Shown in pieces: positions 8,064 through 16,276 of a stretch of DNA of 64,000 nucleotides. The translations under genes were made by a program, and so were the position numbers. The stretch is taken from NCBI RefSeq assembly GCF_008000895.1, contig NZ_CP042823.1:4982501-5046500 (forward strand), read 5' to 3'. The notes beneath the pieces were generated by a model that was given only the letters and a program-made list of their open reading frames with translations, ran no database searches and was not told the DNA's origin. Position 1 is the first letter of the stretch. Every line of letters starts with the position of its first letter. This DNA is from Methylobacterium sp. WL1 (GTDB taxonomy: Bacteria; Pseudomonadota; Alphaproteobacteria; Rhizobiales; Beijerinckiaceae).

Positions 8064-8510
8064 TCAGTGCGCCGGCAACCTGCCGTCGGGGGTGTAGCGG
8101 TCGACCGCCGACGGAAGCTCCCGTGAGAGCCTGGAAAGGAGTTCGTCGCTCGAAAGGCCGGTCTGCTTTGTCAGGGTCGCGAGCAGGTCGGAGCCGAGGG
8201 CGGAATGCATGTGCTCAGCCGGAATCTCGGTGTTCCGGCCCTGCCGGACCCATGAGTCCGCAGCCTCGCCGTGACCGTTGCCGCGGAAATGCTCGATCAG
8301 CTGGCCGAGGCCCCCGCCGAGCAGTCCACCGGCACCGGCACCACCGAGGTTGCCCAGGATGCCGTCGAGCCCTGGTTGGCCAAGCGTGGCACCGGACGGG
8401 TTGGCTTCGGAGGCGCCCTTCAGCATCTCGGCGATCTTGTCCTTGTTCTGGTAGCCCGCCACGGCGAGCAGCCCGAGCAGGGCGGTCATGGAGGGGAAGC
8501 CGTCACTCAT
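8064..8510 (-). CDS. YidB family (DUF937) protein
   Basis: About 148 residues. The ATG at 8510 is preferred over the ATG at 8516 because GGGAGA lies six bases before it. The protein has the YidB pattern: a helical N-terminus ([20 protein letters not shown]), a Gly-rich hinge ([20 protein letters not shown]) and a C-terminal conserved part with [13 protein letters not shown] and [20 protein letters not shown]. YidB proteins are small soluble proteins of unknown biochemical role. Confidence 0.9.
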   Translation of the reverse strand: MSDGFPSMTALLGLLAVAGYQNKDKIAEMLKGASEANPSGATLGQPGLDGILGNLGGAGAGGLLGGGLGQLIEHFRGNGHGEAADSWVRQGRNTEIPAEHMHSALGSDLLATLTKQTGLSSDELLSRLSRELPSAVDRYTPDGRLPAH

Positions 8511-8555
8511 GTTCATTCTCCCGTTCGGGTGTTCGACGTACGGGTTCGGGGCGGC

Positions 8556-8813
8556 TCAGGACCTCGAACCGGTTCCCTTGGATGCCTTGTATTCGTCGAT
8601 GGCGGTCCGGCAGCCGGGCGAGAGCTTGCCCATGTTCCTGCCGAAGCACGCGACCACCTCCGGGCCCTTCGGGTCCATGCCGTTGCAAAGGCTGAGATAG
8701 TCCCCAGAGCAGGACGTCCGGAGATGGCCCGTGGCGGCATCGTCGCCCTGGGCGCCGGCGGATCCGGCCGCCATGACGAAGGAGAGGACAAGGAATCGGG
8801 TGATGCGGATCAT
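8556..8813 (-). CDS. Secreted cysteine-rich-repeat protein
   Basis: 85 residues with a classic signal peptide (about residues 1-21, ending AGSAGAQG). The mature part has four cysteines in the pattern C-x7-C ... C-x10-C (SCSGDYLSLCNG, VVACFGRNMGKLSPGC), matching the short cysteine-rich repeat of periplasmic proteins in alphaproteobacteria. Two disulphides are likely. Function unknown. Confidence 0.78.
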   Translation of the reverse strand: MIRITRFLVLSFVMAAGSAGAQGDDAATGHLRTSCSGDYLSLCNGMDPKGPEVVACFGRNMGKLSPGCRTAIDEYKASKGTGSRS

Positions 8814-8896
8814 GGGGCGGCGGCCGTGCCTGTTGCTTGCCCGAGGGTTCGCGCGTCAGAAGGGAGAGGTCCGCGGGACCCCTCCCGACCAGGCGC

Positions 8897-9787
8897 TCAG
8901 ACCGGCTTGCGCGGGGCGGTCCCGGCGGTGCCGGCCGTACCGGTACGCTCGACGTTACCCCGCTCGTCGGTGACCTCGACCTCGGTGTGGCGTACCTTGT
9001 CGGTCACGGTCTCGACCCGCTGGGTCGCGTCCTTGCGGATGCCGACCTCGCCGACGACGCGGGCCTCCTTCGAGACCACCGCCTGCTCGCGCATTTCGGT
9101 CGCCTCGATGACCTTGTCCTCGAACAGGGCCATGTCCCCCGGCGTCACCGCCCGGTCGACCACGCGGCGGTCGACGCGTACGGTCTCGTCGTGCAGGGTG
9201 ACATTCTCGCTGACGTCCTTCTCGACCGCGTAGGAGCGCACCCGCACCCGGCCGCTGTCGACCATGCGCTTGCCGACGTTGAGGCGCTCCTCGACCACCG
9301 GGATGTAGTCGGTGCGCTGCGCGGTCTCCTGAGCCGCGACGGTCTCGGTGGAGCCCGCCGCACGCAGCCCCGTCGTGGCAGTCGTCGATGCGGGAGCAAC
9401 GGCCGCGACCGGCGCGCCCGCAGCCTGCCCGTTCCAGCCCTCCTTGCGCCAGGACGCCTCGCGCTCGTCCATGTCGACCGAGCCGTGCTCCTCCAGGATG
9501 TCGTAGGTACGCTCGGCGTACCCGTCCTCTACGGTCGCGGTCAGCATGGTGCCGCCGCGGTTCAGTCCCTCGGCGTGGAGGTGGCGGTCCTCCTCCGGCA
9601 TGAAGAACTCCTTCAGCGAGCCCCACATGCCGCCCTCGTGGGTCGTGGCGGCGCCGGTCGTCGTGCCCGCCTCGCTGCCGGATAGGATCCGGACGCCAAC
9701 CTCAGGGATGCCGATGGCCACAAGCTTGGCCTTCGCGGCCGTCGCCTCGGGGTAGGTGTCGTACATGGCGGTGATGGTCTGGGTCAT
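8897..9787 (-). CDS. YsnF/AvaK (DUF2382) stress protein with N-terminal GsiB-like region
   Basis: 296 residues from the ATG at 9787, which overlaps the TGA of the preceding DUF2382 gene as ATGA. Residues 1-95 form a domain (ITAMYDTYPEATAAKAKLVA, MLTATVEDGYAERTYDIL) like the 'heat induced stress protein YflT'/general-stress fold, followed by an Ala/Thr-rich linker. Residues about 160-270 are the DUF2382 domain (YIPVVEERLNVGKRMVDSGR, RVDRRVVDRAVTPGD). DUF2382/YsnF proteins are conserved stress proteins also seen in cyanobacterial AvaK. Function is not established biochemically. Confidence 0.87.
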   Translation of the reverse strand: MTQTITAMYDTYPEATAAKAKLVAIGIPEVGVRILSGSEAGTTTGAATTHEGGMWGSLKEFFMPEEDRHLHAEGLNRGGTMLTATVEDGYAERTYDILEEHGSVDMDEREASWRKEGWNGQAAGAPVAAVAPASTTATTGLRAAGSTETVAAQETAQRTDYIPVVEERLNVGKRMVDSGRVRVRSYAVEKDVSENVTLHDETVRVDRRVVDRAVTPGDMALFEDKVIEATEMREQAVVSKEARVVGEVGIRKDATQRVETVTDKVRHTEVEVTDERGNVERTGTAGTAGTAPRKPV

Positions 9788-10281
9788 GGTTCGACCTCCG
9801 ATGGGGGTGCAGGGGACAGGGCCGTGACGTGCCCCTCGGGGGACACGCGTTCGATCACGGCGTGCTGTCTGCGCAGCGTCACCGGCATCTCGACGTCCTC
9901 GCCCGCCGTGGTCTGGCGGACGTGCACCTCCTCCCGCAGGACGAGGCGCTTCTCGACGACGAGGATCTCTTCCAGGATGGGGATGATCGTCACCCCGTTC
10001 GCCTCGCGGACCACCGGGGGCGCTTCGCCCTCGGCCAGAGTCCGGTTGATGGCCACCCGGGTGACCCCGACCATGTCGCTGCGCAGGGTCTCGCGCAGGA
10101 CCTCCTCGACCGTCTCGGTGCGCGTCGTGACCCGCACCCGCCCGGTCTCCACCGCCCGCTTTTCGATGCCGGCGGTCTCGGCGATCAGCGGGAGGACCGC
10201 CTCCTCGCCGACGGCAACCTCCGCCGCCGGCTCGTTCTGCGCCCCGGAGCGATACGGCTCGGTGGCGGCGGGGGCGTTCAC
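9784..10281 (-). CDS. YsnF/AvaK (DUF2382) domain protein, short paralogue
   Basis: 165 residues. The core IEKRAVETGRVRVTTRTETV ... VEKRLVLREEVHVRQ is the DUF2382 repeat. It lacks the N-terminal domain present in the coupled downstream paralogue and begins with a short acidic leader. The two DUF2382 genes overlap by four bases, so their products are made together and may form a complex; that is inference. Confidence 0.85.
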   Translation of the reverse strand: MNAPAATEPYRSGAQNEPAAEVAVGEEAVLPLIAETAGIEKRAVETGRVRVTTRTETVEEVLRETLRSDMVGVTRVAINRTLAEGEAPPVVREANGVTIIPILEEILVVEKRLVLREEVHVRQTTAGEDVEMPVTLRRQHAVIERVSPEGHVTALSPAPPSEVEP

Positions 10282-10283
10282 GA

Positions 10284-11240
10284 TCAGACTCGACGCTGTG
10301 TGGTGGCGGCGACGGCGGTGCGGGTGAGCACCGGGTCGACCGCTGCACCGCGTCCGGCGAAGAAGGCGGCAAGCGCACCGAGGATCAGCGCCAGGGCGCC
10401 GTAGAGCGCCCCCTGCGAGCCGACGCGGGCGGCGGTGTCGGCCGCCTGCTTGGCCTGCTCCTTGGTCTTGGCGACCGTGTCGTTGAACTGCTGCACGTAC
10501 TGGGCAACCTGGGTCCGAGCTTGGTCGACCGGGATGTTCTGGGCCTTGGCCAGCGCCTGGGCCGCTTTCTCCTGCGCGTCCTTCTGCTGGGCGGCGTCAC
10601 CGGTCACGGCGGCGCGCATGGCGCTGACGGCAGCGTTCTTCAGGGCCTCGGGGTCATTGCCGGTCGTGCCGCGGACTTGATTCTCGATATTCGAGAACGG
10701 GTTGTCCATGCCCGGCAGCGACGGGCCCGCGGCCTGCGCGGCGGTCTTCACAGAGCCGCCGATCAAGTTGCCGGCGCCGCCGAGAGTGCTCGACACCGCG
10801 CTCGACGCGCCGCTGACGATGCCGCCGACCGCCGATGACAGCAGGTACACGACGACCAGGGTCGAGACCGCCCAGGCGATCAGCCCGTGGTAGGCGGTGG
10901 TGGTCCGGGCCGGCTTGCCGGAAAGGCGCCCGGCGAGCCAGCCGCCGGCGGTGGAAGCAAGGATGCCGGAGATCACGAACCAGATCCCGGCGCCGGACGA
11001 GAGCGACCCGGCGGTCGGGGTGCCGCTGCCAGCCGGGTCGACGGTCGAGAGACCGATGCCGAGCCCGACCATGTTCAGGATGACCTGGGCGACCAGCGCG
11101 ATCACGGCGCCGGCGATGACGGCACCCCAAGAGATGGAGTGCAGCGCCATCGTGCGCATATCCTCGGCCGGGGTGGCCGGGCTGGTGGTCGGCAGGTCGC
11201 GGTCATAGGCAGAACGGGTGGTATCGGGGGATAACGCCAT
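10284..11240 (-). CDS. PhnA-like integral membrane protein
   Basis: 318 residues. Hydrophobic segments occur near residues 36-62, 85-105, 118-140 and 283-300, with Gly zipper-like stretches. A long polar helical segment (about 180-275: KNAAVSAMRAAVTGDAAQQK, ALAKAQNIPVDQARTQVAQY) lies between the third and last helices. Closely similar proteins are labelled 'PhnA-like' in Hyphomicrobiales genomes, but nothing links it to phosphonate metabolism. It sits three bases from the short DUF2382 gene, so it belongs to the same operon. Confidence 0.75.
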   Translation of the reverse strand: MALSPDTTRSAYDRDLPTTSPATPAEDMRTMALHSISWGAVIAGAVIALVAQVILNMVGLGIGLSTVDPAGSGTPTAGSLSSGAGIWFVISGILASTAGGWLAGRLSGKPARTTTAYHGLIAWAVSTLVVVYLLSSAVGGIVSGASSAVSSTLGGAGNLIGGSVKTAAQAAGPSLPGMDNPFSNIENQVRGTTGNDPEALKNAAVSAMRAAVTGDAAQQKDAQEKAAQALAKAQNIPVDQARTQVAQYVQQFNDTVAKTKEQAKQAADTAARVGSQGALYGALALILGALAAFFAGRGAAVDPVLTRTAVAATTQRRV

Positions 11241-11313
11241 CGTAGTAACTCTCTCGTCGGGGGTGGTCGGGTCGGGCTTCGGCCGAGGATCGGCGGAAGT
11301 GGGTTCGGCCGGG

Positions 11314-11574
11314 TCAAAGAACCCGGCGGCGGCCCATCAGGGCGTGGTAGAGCCACAGCACCACCACGGCGCCGACGACGGCTACGAGCAGGCTGTAGAG
11401 GTTCACCCCGGACACCCCGGGCTGGCCGAACCGGTTGAATAGGAAGCCACCGACGACGGCGCCGACGACCCCGAGCAGGATGTCAACGACGAGCCCTTGG
11501 CCAGTGTTGTTGACGATCTTGCTGCCGATGAAACCGGCGATCAGGCCGAGCACGATCCAGGCGAGGAGGGACAT
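11314..11574 (-). CDS. GlsB/YeaQ/YmgE family stress-response membrane protein
   Basis: 86 residues from the ATG at 11574; the open frame upstream to 11733 is non-conserved shadow. Three hydrophobic segments, with the hallmark LAWIVLGLIAGFIGSKIV and DILLGVVGAVVGGFLFNRFG, identify the transglycosylase-associated/GlsB family. These small inner-membrane proteins are induced by acid, osmotic and general stress. It is probably the first gene of the YsnF operon or a separate unit just upstream of it. Confidence 0.92.
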   Translation of the reverse strand: MSLLAWIVLGLIAGFIGSKIVNNTGQGLVVDILLGVVGAVVGGFLFNRFGQPGVSGVNLYSLLVAVVGAVVVLWLYHALMGRRRVL

Positions 11575-11774
11575 GGGCGGTCTCCGGGCATGCGCGCTCG
11601 GTCGGTGCCAAGGCCGCGCGGGACGGGATGGGGTGTGGGCTACTCTCTGGCACGGCGGTCGCAGTGAGGCGGCTGCCTGCCGCCGAACCCGCCTGTGGTC
11701 GTTCGCTCGACGACCGGACCCGATACGCGACAAGCGCCCCGGGTCCGCGATGTTCCGCCGATTAACATCTAATC

Positions 11775-11822
11775 AAACCGCAATATTTCCACTTTGGTTC
11801 GTGGCGAATATTCGCGGTTTAG
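11775..11822. repeat. AT-rich imperfect palindrome in stress-gene intergenic region
   Basis: The region contains AAACCGC plus AATATT on the left and AATATT plus CGCGGTTT on the right, forming an inverted repeat around 11775-11822. It is clearly more AT-rich than its surroundings. It lies after the stop of the small gene at 11830 and about 200 bases before the glsB-like start, so it could terminate the former or act in regulating the latter. Confidence 0.45.
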
Positions 11823-11829
11823 GTTTTCG

Positions 11830-12027
11830 TCAGTCGACGTCTGGTTCCGGCTTCAGTTCCGGGCGTCGTTTCCCCCTGGGGTTCGACGGCGTGATCCCGG
11901 GTTCGGGGCCGGGATCCCCGGTGAGCTTCTCCAGGGCGTCCCGTACCGAAGCCCTGACCTGTTCCAGGGTCGGCTTGAGCTCGTCCGTCCGCTTAAGCTC
12001 GTCCGCCGGCTTGGGTTCGTCGGCCAT
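11830..12027 (-). CDS. Small charged hypothetical protein
   Basis: 65 residues from the ATG at 12027. Proline, lysine, aspartate and glutamate dominate (MADEPKPADELKRTDELK), with one short amphipathic helix (LEQVRASVRDALEKLTG) in the middle. No family recognised. It is followed by an AT-rich palindrome and lies between the PAS-LuxR regulator and the GlsB gene. Confidence 0.5.
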   Translation of the reverse strand: MADEPKPADELKRTDELKPTLEQVRASVRDALEKLTGDPGPEPGITPSNPRGKRRPELKPEPDVD

Positions 12028-12132
12028 TCGCTTTCCGGTCGATGCCCAGCCTTGCGTCGTGGTTGAAGATGGCCCTGGTCCCGCCGCGTGCAAATCGTCG
12101 GAACGTACCGGTTCGAATGTTTTATGTACCGG

Positions 12133-13695
12133 TCAGGTCACCGGGAAGCCGTGGTCCCGGCCCCAGACCACGGCCTGGGTGCGCCGGTTGACGCCGATCT
12201 TACGGTAGAGCGCGGCGGCGTGGTTGCGCACGGTGCTTCCTGATAGCACCAGGGCCTGGCCGATGGCCTTGTCACTCTGTCCCCGGCAGATCAGGTCGAG
12301 CACCTGCCGCTCGCGGGCGGTGAGGTCGGGCGTCGCGGGCCGCGCACCCTCGCCGGGGTTCCGCAGAACCGAAAGCTTCTCGACCAGGCCGCGGCTGAAC
12401 CAGGAGGCGTCGGTCATCACCGTCTCGATGGCCGAGTACAGCTCGCGCTCGGAACGCTTGCGCTCTGTGATGTCCTGCAGCACGGCCAGCACCGCATCCT
12501 CGCCGTTGATGACCACGCGCTCGGCCGAGACCAGGCAATCGAGCGCCGTCCCGCCCCCGTCGCGCACGCAGGTCTCGACGCCGAGGGCGGACCCTTCGTG
12601 AGCCAGGGTCGCCTCGAACCGTTCGCGGGCGGCGTCGTCGACCCAGAGGCCGGTCTCGGCGACCGTCCGCCCGAGGGTATCCCCCTCGGCACGGCCGAAC
12701 ACCCGGACGAACGCCTCGTTGACGCCTGTCACGATGTGGTCGCTCGCACGGGTCAGCACGGTCGGGACCGGGGTAAGCCGGAACGCCTTGGCGAAGCGCT
12801 CCTCGCTCTGGCGCAGGGCGGTCTCCGCCTTTCGGCGCGGTTCCAGGTCCGCGAAAGTGAACAGCATGCAGGCGACGTCGCCCATCTCGATGGGTTGGCC
12901 GGCGACGATCACGGCGTGTGTGCCACCGCCCGGGCGCTTCAGGAACGCCTCGCGATGGGGGATCGGCTCTCCGGCGTTCAGGTGCTCCAACGCCCTCTCG
13001 CGCCCGTGGGCGTCGGCAAGGAGGTCGACCTCGTACACGCTGCGCCCGAGGACCTTGTCGCGCGCGTAGCCCGTGATCTCCAGGAACCCCGTGTTCACGC
13101 GGACCAGCCGCAGGTCGGTCAGGCGGACGATCACGGCGGGGGCGGGGTTAGCAGCGAACGCGCTCTCGAAGCGCTCCTCGGCCTCGAATTGTGCCGAGAT
13201 GTCCTTGATGATCAATGCCAGGAAGGTCGGGCGGCCGCCCGCGTCGGTGACCACGAGGCTGCGCAGGGAATGCACGAAGTCGATGCCGGGCCGGTCGGCG
13301 TGCCTGACCTCGACGACGACGTCGCGGAAGGTCTCGCCGTCCGTGACGCGCTCGATGGGGTAGCGGCCGGGCGCACGGTTGTTGCGGTAACGCAGGCTGA
13401 AGCGCGCGCGGTAGGCGTCGACCGTCGCGCCGAGGTCGGACAGGGCCGCCACGCCGTGCATCGCCAGCGCCGCGTCGTTGGCCCAGGAGATGCGCTGGTC
13501 CGGCTCGACCAGGATCACCCCCTCGCTCAGGCCGGCGACGAGCTGGCGGAGTTCCGAGCGGTTGGCATCGGTCGCGATGGGTCCACGTCCGGGGCCATGG
13601 CCGCCAGCGCCCCGTGCGCCCGGTGGTTCGATCTCGCGCCCGGGGGTGCGTCGGCTTCCGACCGAAGCATTTTTCGGGTTGACCTTTGGATTCAT
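12133..13695 (-). CDS. PAS-sensor LuxR-type transcriptional regulator
   Basis: 520 residues. Three PAS modules follow one another: about 45-165 (ELRQLVAGLSEGVILVEPDQ), 175-290 (FESAFAANPAPAVIVRLTDL) and 300-420 (FAKAFRLTPVPTVLTRASDH, ending VLAVLQDITERKRSE). The C-terminal 65 residues form a LuxR helix-turn-helix (LTARERQVLDLICRGQSDKA, IGQALVLSGSTVRNHAAALY). There is no kinase or receiver domain, so this is a one-component sensor and DNA-binding protein in which PAS domains may sense redox, light or ligand. It heads the minus-strand stress cluster and could regulate it. Confidence 0.9.
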   Translation of the reverse strand: MNPKVNPKNASVGSRRTPGREIEPPGARGAGGHGPGRGPIATDANRSELRQLVAGLSEGVILVEPDQRISWANDAALAMHGVAALSDLGATVDAYRARFSLRYRNNRAPGRYPIERVTDGETFRDVVVEVRHADRPGIDFVHSLRSLVVTDAGGRPTFLALIIKDISAQFEAEERFESAFAANPAPAVIVRLTDLRLVRVNTGFLEITGYARDKVLGRSVYEVDLLADAHGRERALEHLNAGEPIPHREAFLKRPGGGTHAVIVAGQPIEMGDVACMLFTFADLEPRRKAETALRQSEERFAKAFRLTPVPTVLTRASDHIVTGVNEAFVRVFGRAEGDTLGRTVAETGLWVDDAARERFEATLAHEGSALGVETCVRDGGGTALDCLVSAERVVINGEDAVLAVLQDITERKRSERELYSAIETVMTDASWFSRGLVEKLSVLRNPGEGARPATPDLTARERQVLDLICRGQSDKAIGQALVLSGSTVRNHAAALYRKIGVNRRTQAVVWGRDHGFPVT

Positions 13696-13845
13696 GGTCG
13701 CCCCCGTAGGCTTGGCTCAGCGTCGCGGCAGGGCGGCAGGGCCGGATCGTGTTAGGCAACACTAGCATGCCGGGCCGTGGGAGTCCCCGTCCGCAACGCC
13801 ACGAGGTCCTCCGGGACAAATCGAAGCTTTCGGCGTTGAGGTGCG

Positions 13846-15855
13846 ATGCGCCGCGGAACGTGGCGTGACCGGGAATCCCGCATGCCGATGGACGACGCCG
13901 TAGCCGCGAAGCCGCCCGCCCAGGTGCCGCCCTCGCTGGTGCCTGGCCTGCGCGGCCTGCTGACCCTCGCGGTCGGCGTCGTGCTGATCGCGGCGCTGTA
14001 CTTCGGGCGCGAGGTGTTCATCCCCCTCGTGCTGGCGGTGCTCCTCAGCTTCGTCCTGGCCCCGGTGGTCAACCTGCTGCGTCGGATCAAGCTCGGGCGC
14101 GTGCCCTCGGTCATCGTCGCCGTGCTGCTGGCGCTCGGCGTGATCGGCGGCATCGGCGCGGTCATCGGCACACAGGTGGCCGGGCTCGCCGGCAACCTGC
14201 CGCAGTACCAAGCCACGGTCTCGAAGAAGTTCGCCGGTCTGCAACAGGGTTGGCTGGGCGAGGCCAATCGGGTCATCGCCAAGTTCAGCCATCAGGTCCA
14301 CGATGCCACTCAGAAGGCTGACGCCGCCGGCACCACCGCGGCCACCGGTCCCGGCGGCGACACCCCGAAGGCGCAGCTCGTCCGCGTGCAGGAACCCGAG
14401 ATCTCGCCGCTCGCGCTCGCCGAGAAGGTATTGGGCCCGATCTTCGAGCCGCTGACCACGGTGGGCATCGTCCTGGTCGTGGTCGTGTTCCTGCTCCTAC
14501 AGCGCGAGGACCTGCGCAACCGCATGATCCGCCTGTTCGGATCGAGCGATTTGCACCGCACCACTGTGGCGATGGACGACGCGGCCGGACGGCTCGGGAC
14601 CTACTTCCTGGCTCAGCTCGGCATGAACGCCGCGTTCGGCGTCATTGTTGGCGTCGGCCTGTGGTTCATCGGCGTGCCCAACCCGCTGCTCTGGGGCGTA
14701 TTCTCCGCGCTGATGCGCTTCGTGCCCTACATCGGCGCTTTCATCTCCGGCATCCTCCCGGTGGCGCTGGCGGCGGCCGTCGATCCGGGCTGGAACATGG
14801 TCATCGCCACCGCGGCCCTGTTCCTGATCGCCGAGCCGGTGTTCGGGCAGGTGATCGAGCCCCTGCTCTATGGGCACTCCACCGGGCTCTCGCCCTTCGC
14901 GGTGATCGTCTCGACCCTGTTCTGGGGCTTCCTGTGGGGGCCCATCGGCCTGATCCTGGCGACCCCGTTCACCGTCTGTCTGGTCGTGCTCGGTCGCCAC
15001 GTCGACAGCCTGGAGTTCCTCGACATCTTGCTGGGCGACCGGCCGCCGCTAACGCCGGTGGAGAACTTCTACCAGCGCATGCTCGCCGGAGACCCGGACG
15101 AGGCCCGCGACCTCGGCGAGCAAATGCTGAAGGAGCGCTCCTTGTCGTCGTACTACGACGAGGTCGCGTTGAAGGGCCTTCAGCTCGCCGCAAACGACTA
15201 CGCACGCGGGGTCGTCACGCCTGCGCAGCTGGAGAACATCCGGGCGTCGTCCCGCTCCCTGGTCGAAGACTTCGAGGACCATCCCGACGTCGAGCCGGCC
15301 GGCACGGACGCGACGGTGAACCCGAACGACACCCCGACGCTGGCCGAGCGGGCGCATCCGAAGAACGAGGCGGTACCCGGTCAAGCGCCACCTCGCGAGG
15401 CGCTGCCGGAGGCGTGGCGCGGCGAGGCGCCGGTGCTGTGCCTGGCCGGCCGCGGCCCCCTCGACGAGGCCTCCTCGGCGATGCTGGCGCAACTCCTGCG
15501 CAAGCACGGACTCGGGGCGCGCGTGACGGCCTACCAGTCCGCCTCGCGCGAAGGCATCCGCGACCTCGACCTCTCGGGCGTGGCGATGGTGTGCATCTCC
15601 TACCTCGACATCACCGGCAACCCGTCGCACCTACGCTACCTGCTGGAGCGTCTCCGTAGGAAGTCGCGGGACGTCAAGCTGTTGGTCGGACTATGGCCCC
15701 AGGGCGAGGCGGTCCTGACCGATACGGACCTCGGTCGGCAGGTCGGGGCCGACGCCTACGTTTCGTCGCTGCGCGGTGCGGTCGAGGCGTGCCTGAGGGA
15801 GGCGGGCGCGACGAACACGGGCGACGAGACCCCGGCCGCGGCGAACGCCGCCTGA
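13846..15855 (+). CDS. AI-2E/PerM family transporter with extra C-terminal domain
   Basis: 669 residues. The N-terminal 390 residues carry the seven or eight membrane helices of the PerM/AI-2E family (VFIPLVLAVLLSFVLAPVVN; GVFSALMRFVPYIGAFISGI; FWGFLWGPIGLILATPFTVC). The family is usually 340-400 residues, so about 270 residues are additional. The last 150 residues (APVLCLAGRGPLDEASSAML; VAMVCISYLDITGNPSHLRY; QVGADAYVSSLRGAVEACL) look like a soluble Rossmann-like alpha/beta domain. Substrate unknown; members have been linked to AI-2 export and to Na+/H+ exchange. ATG codons at 13882 and 13888 are alternative starts. Confidence 0.87.
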   Translation: MRRGTWRDRESRMPMDDAVAAKPPAQVPPSLVPGLRGLLTLAVGVVLIAALYFGREVFIPLVLAVLLSFVLAPVVNLLRRIKLGRVPSVIVAVLLALGVIGGIGAVIGTQVAGLAGNLPQYQATVSKKFAGLQQGWLGEANRVIAKFSHQVHDATQKADAAGTTAATGPGGDTPKAQLVRVQEPEISPLALAEKVLGPIFEPLTTVGIVLVVVVFLLLQREDLRNRMIRLFGSSDLHRTTVAMDDAAGRLGTYFLAQLGMNAAFGVIVGVGLWFIGVPNPLLWGVFSALMRFVPYIGAFISGILPVALAAAVDPGWNMVIATAALFLIAEPVFGQVIEPLLYGHSTGLSPFAVIVSTLFWGFLWGPIGLILATPFTVCLVVLGRHVDSLEFLDILLGDRPPLTPVENFYQRMLAGDPDEARDLGEQMLKERSLSSYYDEVALKGLQLAANDYARGVVTPAQLENIRASSRSLVEDFEDHPDVEPAGTDATVNPNDTPTLAERAHPKNEAVPGQAPPREALPEAWRGEAPVLCLAGRGPLDEASSAMLAQLLRKHGLGARVTAYQSASREGIRDLDLSGVAMVCISYLDITGNPSHLRYLLERLRRKSRDVKLLVGLWPQGEAVLTDTDLGRQVGADAYVSSLRGAVEACLREAGATNTGDETPAAANAA

Positions 15856-15882
15856 AGCTGGAACCCGCCGATGGCTTGACCG

Positions 15883-16128
15883 TTGTTCGGACGTCTTACA
15901 GTCAAGCCTCGGACAGCCGCCGTGAAGACAGTCTTCGCCGCCCTCGCGATCTTCCTGGTGGCCGCAGCACCGGCCATCGCTTCCGAGACGTCGAACGTCG
16001 TCAGCGGCGTCTCGAAGCCCGCGACGGTCCAGATGGTCGTTGTCATGAACGCCGCCCCGGTACCCGTCGCGCAGGTAGCGTCGACCAAGAAGGTTCGCAT
16101 CGTCCTCGCCTCGCCCTTCGGTAACTGA
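15883..16128 (+). CDS. Small secreted hypothetical protein
   Basis: 81 residues if the TTG at 15883 is used; the GTG at 15922 is more plausible because it places a clean signal peptide (VKTVFAALAIFLVAAAPAIA) at the N-terminus. The mature chain is about 45 residues, hydrophobic and Val-rich (KPATVQMVVVMNAAPVPVAQ), ending in VRIVLASPFGN. No family recognised. Confidence 0.5.
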   Translation: MFGRLTVKPRTAAVKTVFAALAIFLVAAAPAIASETSNVVSGVSKPATVQMVVVMNAAPVPVAQVASTKKVRIVLASPFGN

Positions 16129-16276
16129 GCTCTGCCGGCCGGCACGGTTGTCCGATGGTCCAGGAGCTTATCTTCGGGCTTGCCGTCCGCACCCCGCCGT
16201 AATCATCCGCTAGGACTTCCCGGCCTCGACGGAGCGTGACCCGGTCACCCGTCCCGGCCATGGTTCGGGGGTACGG

